NCBI GenBank assembly: GCA_946811185.2
Contig: OX328101.1
Location: 26,210,122 to 26,274,121, forward strand
DNA length: 64,000 nucleotides
DNA from: Hippopus hippopus
Lineage: Eukaryota > Mollusca > Bivalvia > Cardiida > Cardiidae
Reading direction: 5' to 3'
Positions within the stretch are counted from its first letter, which is position 1, and every line of letters begins with the position of its first letter. The notes under the pieces are model-generated. The model had not been told where the DNA came from. It did no database searches and saw nothing but the letters and a program-made list of their open reading frames with translations. Shown here piece by piece: positions 55,146-64,000 of the stretch. The position numbers and the translations under genes were made by a program.

Positions 55146-56374
55146 CATTCTTGAAGGTAGTTACAATCAATTTCATGTTTTGTGGCACTGCACGAGTTGG
55201 CCTTACTTTTCTTTTGCGAAGTCATTATTTTTTGACTTGTGTCTTTATGATAATACAAGGTAAATTTTCATTTATGTAACAGAAGGAAGGTACATTCAAT
55301 ATTCATAAATCTTAGAAAATACTGAACACACCATTTACTTTTCACCTTTCAGACTATTACATAACATTTTTAAGTTCAGGAATAAAACCAAGAACATTAT
55401 TTTCAAAGGAAAGAAGAAATTATTGTATCTGAACAATTAAATAATGTTTCTGGTTTGATTTTGTATTTCATTTTGAAATTAATAGTTTCAAGTTGTGAAA
55501 TTATTAGGAGGAAGAGATTCCTGGGTGTTAGAGTCATGGAAAGGGCAATGTACTTTCAGTAAGAAATTGCATACAAAATACCACTGTTTTTATTTTTCTT
55601 AGAGGACTCCTATGTTTTTTTAAACTAACCAATACATATGCTTTATACCCTTTATAGAATAAGGACAGTTTTTTGTTATGTAGCAACAGCAGATTAAGAT
55701 CAGACAGCCTAGCGTAGTATTAGTAAAATTCAATGTCTATAGGCACACTATTGTAGATTTGAACTGTTTGAAGTCTATATGATTATATCCACTATATAAA
55801 AGTTTAGAAAGTGTTGTTTATAGTCTGACTAAATGCTGTTTTAAAAACCAAAACCTTGATGTCTGAGTACAGAAGTTTCAATATTTCAAAACAGTCTTGC
55901 ATAATGATGAATAATGATGATTTTAGAAATGCTTTAAATGCTATGGAAAAGAAAAATATAGTCATCATGTTTAGTTTATCTATTTAAGCTCAAATGTTTA
56001 CAAACCCTAGGGTGAGCTGTTAATATTTTCAGTCTGATTTAATGCATAATCTCAGATCAAAACCACCGTCACTAGTTCTTCTGAAAACACTTGATTTTTA
56101 GTGTAGCTAAATAAAGCTCAGCCAATTGGATAAGTTGTTTCAAAAATTTTTCTGAACATCCTTCAAAATATAGCCACACCGATCTAAGTTAAAAGACATT
56201 GTATCTTTTATGATGTTATAGAATGGGGTAAATTGGCTTTAGTAAGAATGAAAAAAATGAAAAATCTGTTGGTCTACCAATGTTTTCAAAAACTTAAGAG
56301 CTACATTTTGTGTAGCTGACAGAAATGTTAAATAAAAGTTACCCGTGCAGGCCAAATTTAGATCCACATTGATT
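55146..56374. other. Intergenic, nothing recognised
   Basis: AT-rich sequence of 1.2 kb without coding potential or element ends. Confidence 0.35.
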
Positions 56375-56597
56375 AATTGAATGGTGTTTAATGTCACTTT
56401 CAACAATATTTCAGTCATATAACTGTGACAGTTAGCTTATTTATGTATGTTTGGGTTTCAGAAGTACCAGGCTAGGGCTCTGAAGTGTCTTGCCTAAGGA
56501 CACTCCGACAGAAAAACATGGTGCTTCCAGTTAGGCTGGAACTTAGACTATCAGATAACAAGTCCTACACTTTACTGGTGAGCCATACAGGACCCCA
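56375..56597 (-). mobile_element. SINE, antisense
   Basis: Reversed tail GAATGGTGTTTAATGTCACT, body TGTCTTGCCTAAGGACACTC, head GGTGAGCCATACAGGACC. Confidence 0.6.
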
Positions 56598-56744
56598 GAT
56601 CCACTTTTAGAGGGGAGTTAATTTTTGTAAGATTATTCAGAATAGTCTATGTCCACCATTTGTGCATAAGTTACTTTTTGTTTTATTTAATCAAAAATGG
56701 TAATCAAATGGATGCCATTTCATTATTCATTCCTTCCTCATATG

Positions 56745-56947
56745 ATAAGTTTTAGGCACTTTAAATGCGTCTGCAGACAACAATTCAGAAACTGATACAA
56801 AATGAGCTAAATTTTACTCATATGATTGAAAACACTGTTGGAACAGGTGAAAATACTGCTTACCAGAATTTTATCCTTGTCCTGTAATGCTTTCAATTGC
56901 CTAATTCCTTCAGGGTTATTAACATGGAGTGTTCGGTAAAGTGTTAA
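56745..56947 (+). mobile_element. Family A MITE, decayed
   Basis: CACTTTAAATGCGTCTGCAG..GAAAACACTGTTGGAACAGG..CAGGGTTATTAACATGGAGT, ending TTCGGTAAAGTG-TTAA. Confidence 0.6.
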
Positions 56948-57089
56948 AATAAACCCCAATCAAATTTTCTCCAGATCCAGCTGTCAAATGTCAAGGAAAC
57001 CTGACATGGATATGTTGTTTACTGGTCTATCCCACAGATTGGTATAAATGTATAGCTTGTGTATGTATAAGGGGACACTTACACCGTCT

Positions 57090-57190
57090 TGCCATAGAGC
57101 TAGCTTTTGTAGCAATATGGTAGAGCGTTTGCCTTAGGACCTGAAGTTCAATTCCAGCCTTGGGAGGCTATTTAACAGAAATGGTACAGA
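57090..57190 (+). mobile_element. tRNA-like SINE fragment
   Basis: GCAATATGGTAGAGCGTTTG..GAAGTTCAATTCCAGCCTTG has tRNA-like box spacing. Confidence 0.4.
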
Positions 57191-57307
57191 TACACGTAAT
57201 CAGTATTCAGAATACGTTATGGTTTGTCCATAAGGCCTATATTTGACCTTGTATTTTGTGTCATACAAAGTTAAATTGGGAGAATTTTTGAGGATTTTTC
57301 TTTTTTT

Positions 57308-57500
57308 AGCCCTCTACCACACAATTAATCCTATGTTTTATGAGTTCTGTGTAAAAGGGCTTATGAAAATATTGTTGGAAAACAAGACGTCAGTATTTCT
57401 TTTCTTTTTTTTCTTCCAGAATTCTTTTCTACCCTTTACCAATACAAACCACATAATCTGAGCCATATTTATTGAATTGTTTGTTATTGCTCAAAACAGG
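57308..57500 (-). mobile_element. Family A MITE, decayed
   Basis: CCCTCTACCACACAATTAAT..GAAAATATTGTTGGAAAACA..TCTGAGCCATATTTATTG. Confidence 0.5.
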
Positions 57501-57979
57501 GAGCTGTTTAGTTTTTATGCCACAAATCAAAATTTTTTGTAAAGGGCCAATAATATTACCAGATATATATTTCTTTTCATATAAAGTGTTCGGTTAAATT
57601 AAGTAAAATGATGCAATTTTGGCGTTTTATCATGGTATTGTACTTTGGCAGTAGGTCACTCTGTTTATTTATTACAGCAGGTATGGTGTCTTGATACTGA
57701 TTTTGATATGGATCCTTGTCGATGGTGCATGTTATTGATTATGTACCATTCCCACAAAGCTTTCTAAAACTGTGGCATGAAATCTAATAATACCAAAGAG
57801 GCTATGTAGCCCATTAAGGAAATACCATTTTTTCCCCAAATCTTATTTTCTTCACTAATGATTTTCCAGCCATAATTCAGTGATAAGTCATTTTTGAATT
57901 TGGTGAGAGTATGAAAATCTGAATAGTTGGTTTTTTGGGGAGAGTAAAAAATTTTGTCCTCTGATAAAGAGTTCAACAA

Positions 57980-58920
57980 GAAGGCACAAAATTTTCATAT
58001 TGCATACATGTGTAACTAGCAATAACTTGTACTCTTTGATCAAATTTGTTCATGATTGCTGATACTGATTGTTTTTACGGAATTATCATTATATATCATT
58101 GTCCTTGAGGCAAAAAAAAAAAATGTCCTATTTTGTATAGTTTCTGTAATCTTACTCATCAACAACTGAAGTGTTCTATATATTTGTCAAATACGTTTCA
58201 CTCACATAAATCCACCTTGGTTTATTTCAACATGTTTTTACTTTCTAGTATGTTTACATGTAGCCACACTACAGCATACTGCTACAAAAAATGTGAAATG
58301 TTTGGATGATTTTGAAAGTTTTAGAAAGATCTAGAATTCTGACGAAATAAGCAAGTGTAAATAAAACATGTCTTTTATATAGAGCCATAATTACCTCTAA
58401 AACTTCCTCATTTTATGCTGATGTTAGCCTTGAAAAATATTCTTTTTTTAGACTGTACAGTGTTATCAGTTTGACCTTAACCAGATACTGTCATGTGTGT
58501 ACACACGTTCACGCACTTACATTCTTACTTTAAGTTTTAGCTGGTACACCCCAACACCATATACAGTCCTATGCATGTTTACAGTCCGAAATATAATACT
58601 AGCATAAAAACACGTCAAATTGTTGGATCAAATTACTACTCTAATAAGTAGTAAAATAACAGTTGCTGCGCTGCACATATTGTAGAACAACTTTGACCCC
58701 ATTGTCCTTGCTTCCTCTACTAATTACTTACATATTATATATGTATTACATAAGGTATTTTTTAAAAAAAAATTCATTACATCTAATCATAGCTTAAAAC
58801 TGTTCAACAAATCCGCTTTTCAGGACTTTCAGTCCTTTGATTCTTTTATAATACTCCACGTCCCTTTATCGAATAGTTTCATAGTCTACCGGTATTTCAC
58901 AATTCTAACTCTGTCAGTGT
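57980..58920. other. Intergenic, nothing recognised
   Basis: No coding frame or repeat end resolved. Just after it, at 58955-59010, is a family D-type hairpin (CGTAGATCAAAGATATGACT / GTCTGATCTTTGATCTATAT). Confidence 0.35.
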
Positions 58921-59087
58921 CATTGACAACACGGATAGCTTGAAAGGACAGCGTAGATCAAAGATATGACTGTGCAGTCTGATCTTTGATCTATATTGTC
59001 CGCTACGTTATTCTACACGAAGATCAAAATGCCTCTTTGTTTAGAAGGGTATTGTGACCAAGCTGTCGAAAAAGTAAATTTTTAACT

Positions 59088-59300
59088 CCACAGGCCGACG
59101 GCCATCGATTCTATATCATGGATTATATCCATCGTGCGTCTGTGTGTTAGTGTGTACATGCTTCTGTACGTGCATGCGTTAACTTTTGGTTCGTCCAATT
59201 TTGTCGAAACTTCACAAAAATGATCCTGCAATGGCCTCCTAATGAAATTCTTTTAAAAATTGATTCTATTAAAAGCGGTGGTTGCTAGGGCAATTGCACT
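59088..59300 (+). repeat. Left part of the 37194-type repeat
   Basis: GGCCGACGGCCATCGATTCT, CATCGTGCGTCTGTGTGTTA, and AAACTTCACAAAAATGATCC, the last shared word for word with 37329-37350. Confidence 0.6.
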
Positions 59301-60404
59301 GAATAAATACTAGTATTCAATATTTTTTTATTCATAATCTGAGGCCTCTGGTCCCCTATACAAATAATACATGTTGTACATAATTTATAGAGTGAATTGT
59401 CCATTACAAAGCTTTAAACAAACATGACCATGTAGAGAATGTGGGTGAAATAGTAAGCAGTAATATTATATCCTATCTGCAATCCTTGTATATATTTTAT
59501 TATATTCTTATCAATGAATTACTAGGATTTAACAGCGAATAACAACGTGCGATGATAAATATGGTATCATCACAAGTGACGATATAGTTTTAGAATGGTT
59601 GCCGGAACTACTTTTTTCCTATATTACTCAAATTGTACCATTCTTAATAATTATTAGAATAAAAAAGGGTGAATTAGGAATATAATAAATAGGATAATCA
59701 ACTGGTTGTGTGTGATATGTGTCCTTCGGACTCGTTTTTCAACCGCATCACACCCCATTCGAGTACCAGATTTTTAATATCACGCACAAACAGTTGATTA
59801 TCCTCTATCTTTTCAGCGAGATGTATTGTAACCTTTAATAATTTGCCATAACAACAGTCAAGGTTTAAGATGTCCTCTAAATCCACAAAACATCACGTAA
59901 AGGGCACAACATATTTTAATTTAATTAGTCCTTAATCTTCGGGAAAAAATGAAAAAATAAATAAAAATCCTTAAAAAGCTTTTTCTTCGAAACCGCGGTT
60001 TGAAATTCTCAGCAAGTTTGCAAAAATGATCCTTTTGGTCCACCTCTTTCAGATTCTTTGTTATAATTTTGATTCGGCTTAAAACATGGCTTTTTTTGGT
60101 TTGGCTGAACTCTTGATGATAAAAAGCAGTAGTGAAGCTTATACTATTTGTTGAAAGTAACTCGTTTTTACCTCATGACAATATATTACCATTTCTCTCC
60201 CTTGGTTGTCATACTACACTTTAAGATTGTTTGTTTTGTGTATTCAAGTTATTTAGAGAGAAAATGTTTAGTTTTTTACATTAATAGTTATGTATAGATG
60301 GGTTAAATATTCAAATATAGCAAGTTTTTTTTTTTTTATATCATTTTATTCCCCTTTTATTTCTATTCATGCCATAATGTCTAAAGAAAAAAAAAAATGT
60401 TCGA

Positions 60405-60645
60405 CTCGACTTTATAATCTCGTGACCCCGTCTTCACATCTCGTGGATACGACTTCAAAACCTTTGACCACGAGTAAAATCTGTACCGAACAAAACAGTT
60501 TACAATTATCATTTGAATGTATTTACTGGAGCTATACATCTTGGTTTCGACTTTTTTTTTTAATATCTCGTGGCTATGACTTATTAGCTCGCAGTCACGA
60601 CTTAATATCTCGTGACAACGACTTTATATCTCGTGCCGTGACTAA
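60405..60645. repeat. Degenerate ATCTCGTGxxxACGACTT array
   Basis: TATCTCGTGGCTATGACTTA, TATCTCGTGACAACGACTTT and similar words recur about every 20-25 bases in two blocks; another word at 60845-60860. Confidence 0.6.
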
Positions 60646-60663
60646 AATCTTTGCCGGCAGCAG

Positions 60664-60840
60664 TTTAGACTTGTCCAAATCGAAAGCATTAACAGATAAC
60701 AAATTAAATGTAGCTCAAATGATGGGTTTGTCCTTGAAAAGCTAGAAGAACATTGATTGAAATCTTTTTCCTACGAAGTTTTTCGAACGCTTTACTTTTC
60801 AGGGTGGTTAAAACACGAGATTGTATGGTAAAAGATTATC
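60664..60840 (+). mobile_element. Family A MITE, ends eroded
   Basis: TTTAGACTTGTCCAAATCGA..AAATTAAATGTAGCTCAAAT..CAGGGTGGTTAAAACACGAG, ending GTATGGTAAAAGATTA; left hairpin arm deleted. Confidence 0.7.
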
Positions 60841-60860
60841 TTCCTCATGGCCACGAGATA

Positions 60861-60978
60861 TTAACCCATTACCAAATAATGCTGTATAACTATAATCAGC
60901 AGAAGAAATGTTTGTGAAAACATTATGGGAAAAGGAGAGAAAACGCTGGTAACCAGCACTTTCTTCTGTTCTCACATG
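60861..60978 (-). mobile_element. Family A MITE, left half
   Basis: TTAA-CCCATTACCAAATAATGC..GGGAAAAGGAGAGAAAACGC, broken after the second arm. A right end (GACGTTTGGTAAAGAGTTTA) lies at 61560-61661. Confidence 0.65.
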
Positions 60979-61688
60979 TTGCCTGCGCATGTCATTTTCT
61001 TCGAAGATTCGACCTGTCTACTATGACGCATCGCTATCCTATACAAGATAAATATTAATACGCGTTGTGTAAACTAAAACTCGCCGCTAATAAAGTAGCA
61101 ATGGAGAAAATGGTTATAAACAATACATCTGTGGAAAAATCTAGCCTGATTTTCGCTCCAAATTTCTTAAAAATTTATTTTTCTCAAACGGGAAAAAGTT
61201 TTTATAAATACTAGTGTTTTAATGCACATCTTTGAATACAGTTTCTAAATATAAATTTAAGGGAACCAGGATTCGTGCAGGGTTTTTCCACAGACTTATC
61301 CACAAGAAGTGTCTGGGCTGATACCCAAGCCTGTAGAGGCTGTTTTTATAAACGACTGGTGCATAGGTTACATGCTAGCTGACTATAGCTGAATGAATAG
61401 TACCAGGTAGCATTTTATTGAGTAAACGTTTGTTTTATTTTGAAATTCAAAGTAACGGTTGTCGTTTTCAGAAGTAGTCTGGTTCTGTACCCAGAATGCC
61501 CAATCAGATAGATCTGTATTTGAGAAATGTCACCTAGAGGAAGATAATGTTACTCACAAAGTTTTCTACTCCCCTTAAAAAATCATTTGAGCCACATTTA
61601 ATTTGTAGGATGCTATCATTTTGGAAAAGTCTGAAATTTTGACGTTTGGTAAAGAGTTTAGACGCGACTTCGAGATAAAAAGAAAAAA

Positions 61689-62179
61689 AGTCGTGCTCTA
61701 TATTAAAGGGATTTTTCATGCATCGGCAAAATGTATCGAGCCATGTCAGCCTTTGTAGTCTGTGTTGGCTGACATGGGTTTAAACTTTCGTTAGTTGTCA
61801 ATTTTCTGCATGTCCGAGGACCATTTTACCTCATAATTGAGTCGGTTGTTAGAGAAAATGGATTGATCATAATTGGCCTGCAACACGCGAAAAGGGGCAT
61901 TCGGACATTTACGTAAAGTGTCGTCTCGCGAAGGCTAATCCGAGACGGCACTTTCCGTTTTTACGTAATTTTCTGTTTTGCGCAAGTCTACTGTAGCACA
62001 AAATCTAATGTAGTCGTAAAGTGCCGTCTGCGAACTGCGCAGGCTGATCCGAGACGACACTTTACGCAAATGTCCGAATGCCCCTTTTCGCGTGTTGCAG
62101 GCCACATTATGATGACTTTCTTGGTATACATGATACATTATGGGGATGCATTAAACCCCCTTTGTCAGAGTGCCGCTCA
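61689..62179 (+). mobile_element. Family B MITE carrying a nested family C MITE
   Basis: TGTATCGAGCCATGTCAGCC palindrome, TAATTGAGTCGGTTGTTAGA, then a family C copy, then GACTTTCTTGGTATACATGA and GCATTAAACCCCCTTTGTCA. Confidence 0.8.
61874..62104. mobile_element. Family C MITE nested in family B
   Basis: TGGCCTGCAACACGCGAAAA to TTTTCGCGTGTTGCAGGCCA, ends perfectly complementary; first inner palindrome partly deleted. Confidence 0.9.
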
Positions 62180-62233
62180 GATTTTAATGCCCCCGTCAGT
62201 GCTGCATTAGTACGCTCCTAATGCTGCTTTCTT

Positions 62234-62437
62234 TTAACCCTCAACCTGATAAATAAATGAAATGAAACCCTCAAGCCTATAGTAAAAAACCACATGTTGT
62301 TATTTCAAAGGTATACTTGTGGGAAAATTATCTCCGAATCGGACAGTGTAGATTCAAGATCGCACTGCACATTCTGTGCAGTCTGATCTTGATCTATATT
62401 GTCCTCAAAAGGTCTCTGAGTCGCGCTTAGCAGTTAA
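62234..62437 (-). mobile_element. Family D MITE, full length
   Basis: TTAA both ends; CCCTCAACCTGATAAATAAA at the left, CGCGCTTAGCAG at the right; hairpin GTGTAGATTCAAGATCGCAC facing GTGCAGTCTGATCTTGATCT. Confidence 0.85.
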
Positions 62438-62540
62438 CCTTTTCGAATCCTGGGCCTACAGGTTACGAATCTTTCATCTTCATTGCTGAGACATGAATGA
62501 CTCCCACATTTTGTTCGGGAAAGAATGTGCTCTTATTTCT

Positions 62541-62752
62541 AACCATTTGTCGAATAATATTCGAGTTTTAACGACCCAGACACATAGCATTTTGAAAATA
62601 CTGTAAAAATATTTCTTGAAGCCTACATTTTTTCCTCTTTTTAACAATGTTTTCCAACCATTTCAAAGCAAATCACATCATTTGAGTCATGCCTTGAAAA
62701 GAAGTCTCTGAATGCTTTTCTAAAGTTTATTTTTTTTATCGACTAGTAAAAC
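62541..62752 (-). mobile_element. Family A MITE, decayed
   Basis: CCATTTGTCGAATAATATTC..TTTTAACGACCCAGACACAT..TTTTTAACAATGTTTTCCAA..ATCGACTAGTAAAACA. Confidence 0.6.
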
Positions 62753-63019
62753 ATAGGTGTATCAAAAAGTTGTCATTCTGATACATGCAGCGCTCTTTCC
62801 TTCAGTCCTGGCGAAATCCGAACAAGGAAAAGAACAAATCGTTGTTTCAAAATGAAAGGAGATTATTTACAGTTAGGGAGTACGTTTGTAAAGAGCATTG
62901 CTTGAAACGAAGGGAGATTTACCTATCGTAGACCGGTACAAGTGTTCACGAAAAGTTATTTTTACCTCTGAATGATGCATCGCCTCATCTGTCAGCTCTC
63001 TCGAAAAAAATTATCACGA

Positions 63020-63190
63020 TTAACTCTTTATCACAGGACAACATTTTGGACGAGGCCAGATTGAAAGCATCTGCAGACGACAAATTAAATATGGCTCAAA
63101 TGATGGGATATGTTTTCGTGTGGGTTGAAAAGATAATAAGAAAAGGAGAAACTGCTGGTAACCAGCAAGAAACCAACACTATGTTTTAAC
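63020..63190 (+). mobile_element. Family A MITE, broken just after hairpin centre
   Basis: TTAA-CTCTTTATCACAGGACAAC..AGGAGAAACTGCTGGTAACC, then AGCAAGAAACCAACACTATG instead of the second arm. Confidence 0.7.
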
Positions 63191-63547
63191 CTCCAATTTA
63201 TCTTATAGTACACATGACATTCGTGAATGTCTATTGTTTTCGTTTGCTCAAAAAAGTTGTTCCATTCATTTTGTATTCAGCTTATTCCTGCTAATTTCTC
63301 GCTTTTTAGATTAGAAAAAAAGGCAGGTGCTAATTAATAGCTTCGATTCAGAGACTGATCATCATCATATATAGATTCGAGTTGAAAGAAATTGTGACTT
63401 TACAATTTTAGCTTATTATCCGGCTTATACAATATCACTTCCGTTCTGCCTACGAAAAAAAAACATGTGAGGATTTCTCAAAATGTACGGAATCAGAAAC
63501 ATTAACTTTTTTTACCTGCCGATGGCAACTTACATAGCTTTTGCGAA

Positions 63548-63608
63548 AGGTATAGATCAAGAATAGACAGCACAGAATGTGCAGTTTGATCTCGAATGTA
63601 CACAGTCT
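63548..63608. repeat. Family D hairpin fragment
   Basis: GTATAGATCAAGAATAGACA and GTGCAGTTTGATCTCGAATG. Confidence 0.5.
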
Positions 63609-63698
63609 GCAACCTACTATCAAATCATGACCAAACTTACCGTCAATTGCATATGAAATTTATTTTCACGACCATGGTAATAACTCGAGGATATTTGC

Positions 63699-63781
63699 TT
63701 TTTAGCGGATTTGTATAGCAAATCCGCTTACTGTGATCGTTTTGACCGGAACCAAATACATCATGCGTAACGACGCATGCA
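63699..63781 (+). repeat. Short conserved repeat, copy 2
   Basis: CTTTTTAGCGGATTTGTATA.. to GCGTAACGACGCATGC; about 80 bases with one difference from 52630-52711. Confidence 0.88.
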
Positions 63782-63783
63782 AT

Positions 63784-63950
63784 GAAAAGAAATAGCACAA
63801 AAAATGATAAAAATAAAGAAGGGCTCCGATTATGTGGACCGGCTCTGAAAATGTAAGTCGGCACCGATTGACGAGGGCTTTATTTAAAAAATTTAGTTTT
63901 CTGTAAAAAATTACTTCTTTATTTTTATAATTTTTGTGCTATTTCTTTTC
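63784..63950. repeat. Inverted repeat with 37-bp arms
   Basis: GAAAAGAAATAGCACAAAAA..AATAAAGAAG (63784-63821) against CTTCTTTATTTTTATAATTT..GCTATTTCTTTTC (63912-63950), about 90 bases apart. It directly follows the short conserved repeat and may be part of the same element, which runs out of the window. Confidence 0.8.
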
Positions 63951-64000
63951 AATTCTTTACCAGCAGTGAATGTAACATTTCAAGACATTACTTCGCGCTT

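Noticed and set aside
60290..60745. 151-codon frame
   Set aside because: Crosses poly-T, the ATCTCGTG array and a family A copy; not a gene.
1..64000. CRISPR arrays, operons, bacterial promoters or ribosome binding sites
   Set aside because: Spliced genes and eukaryotic transposons throughout; repeats are dispersed, not spacer-separated arrays.

Overview
The window is eukaryotic, AT-rich and intron-rich, with no bacterial or phage features. The gene content and repeat families (tRNA-derived SINEs, TTAA-flanked palindromic MITEs, Tc1-like and Penelope-like remnants, a 165-bp satellite-like array) suggest a mollusc, most likely a bivalve; the lineage is inferred from the style of the repeats and was not tested by a search.

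Left part (1-21660, + strand): the 3' two-thirds of a TRPA1-type cation channel gene. I resolve 18 coding exons, all bounded by GT-AG, whose phases join without a break into 872 codons plus a stop: about 10 ankyrin repeats, a linker, six membrane segments with a pore loop, a TRP-like helix and a C-terminal coiled coil. The 5' end, with the start codon and the first ankyrin repeats, lies before base 1. Most introns carry decayed mobile elements, often starting within a few tens of bases after the 5' splice site.

Middle (21661-36600): intergenic DNA dominated by MITEs. The main family (family A) is 220-230 bp, is bounded by TTAA and TTAA-adjacent CCCTTTACC/CTCTTTACC ends, and has a near-perfect inverted repeat of about 33 bp per arm at its centre. 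A nested copy shows directly that TTAA is the duplicated target, as for piggyBac transposases. An 856-bp Harbinger-like element with TTA target duplication lies at 24017-24872, and a nearly intact Tc1-like transposon at 33380-34933.

Right part (36645-50556, - strand): a three-exon gene for a 276-residue four-helix membrane protein of claudin/PMP22 type with a proline-rich PPxY tail. Its two introns hold a 165-bp tandem array, a foldback element, a second Tc1-like transposon with perfect 40-bp ends, SINEs and a LINE 3' fragment. From 50557 to the end there is no host gene that I can support: a Penelope-like GIY-YIG fragment, more MITEs, a foldback element, SINE fragments and long AT-rich stretches.

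The two host genes show no functional link. The notable content is the dense MITE population, its nesting record, and its position relative to splice sites.
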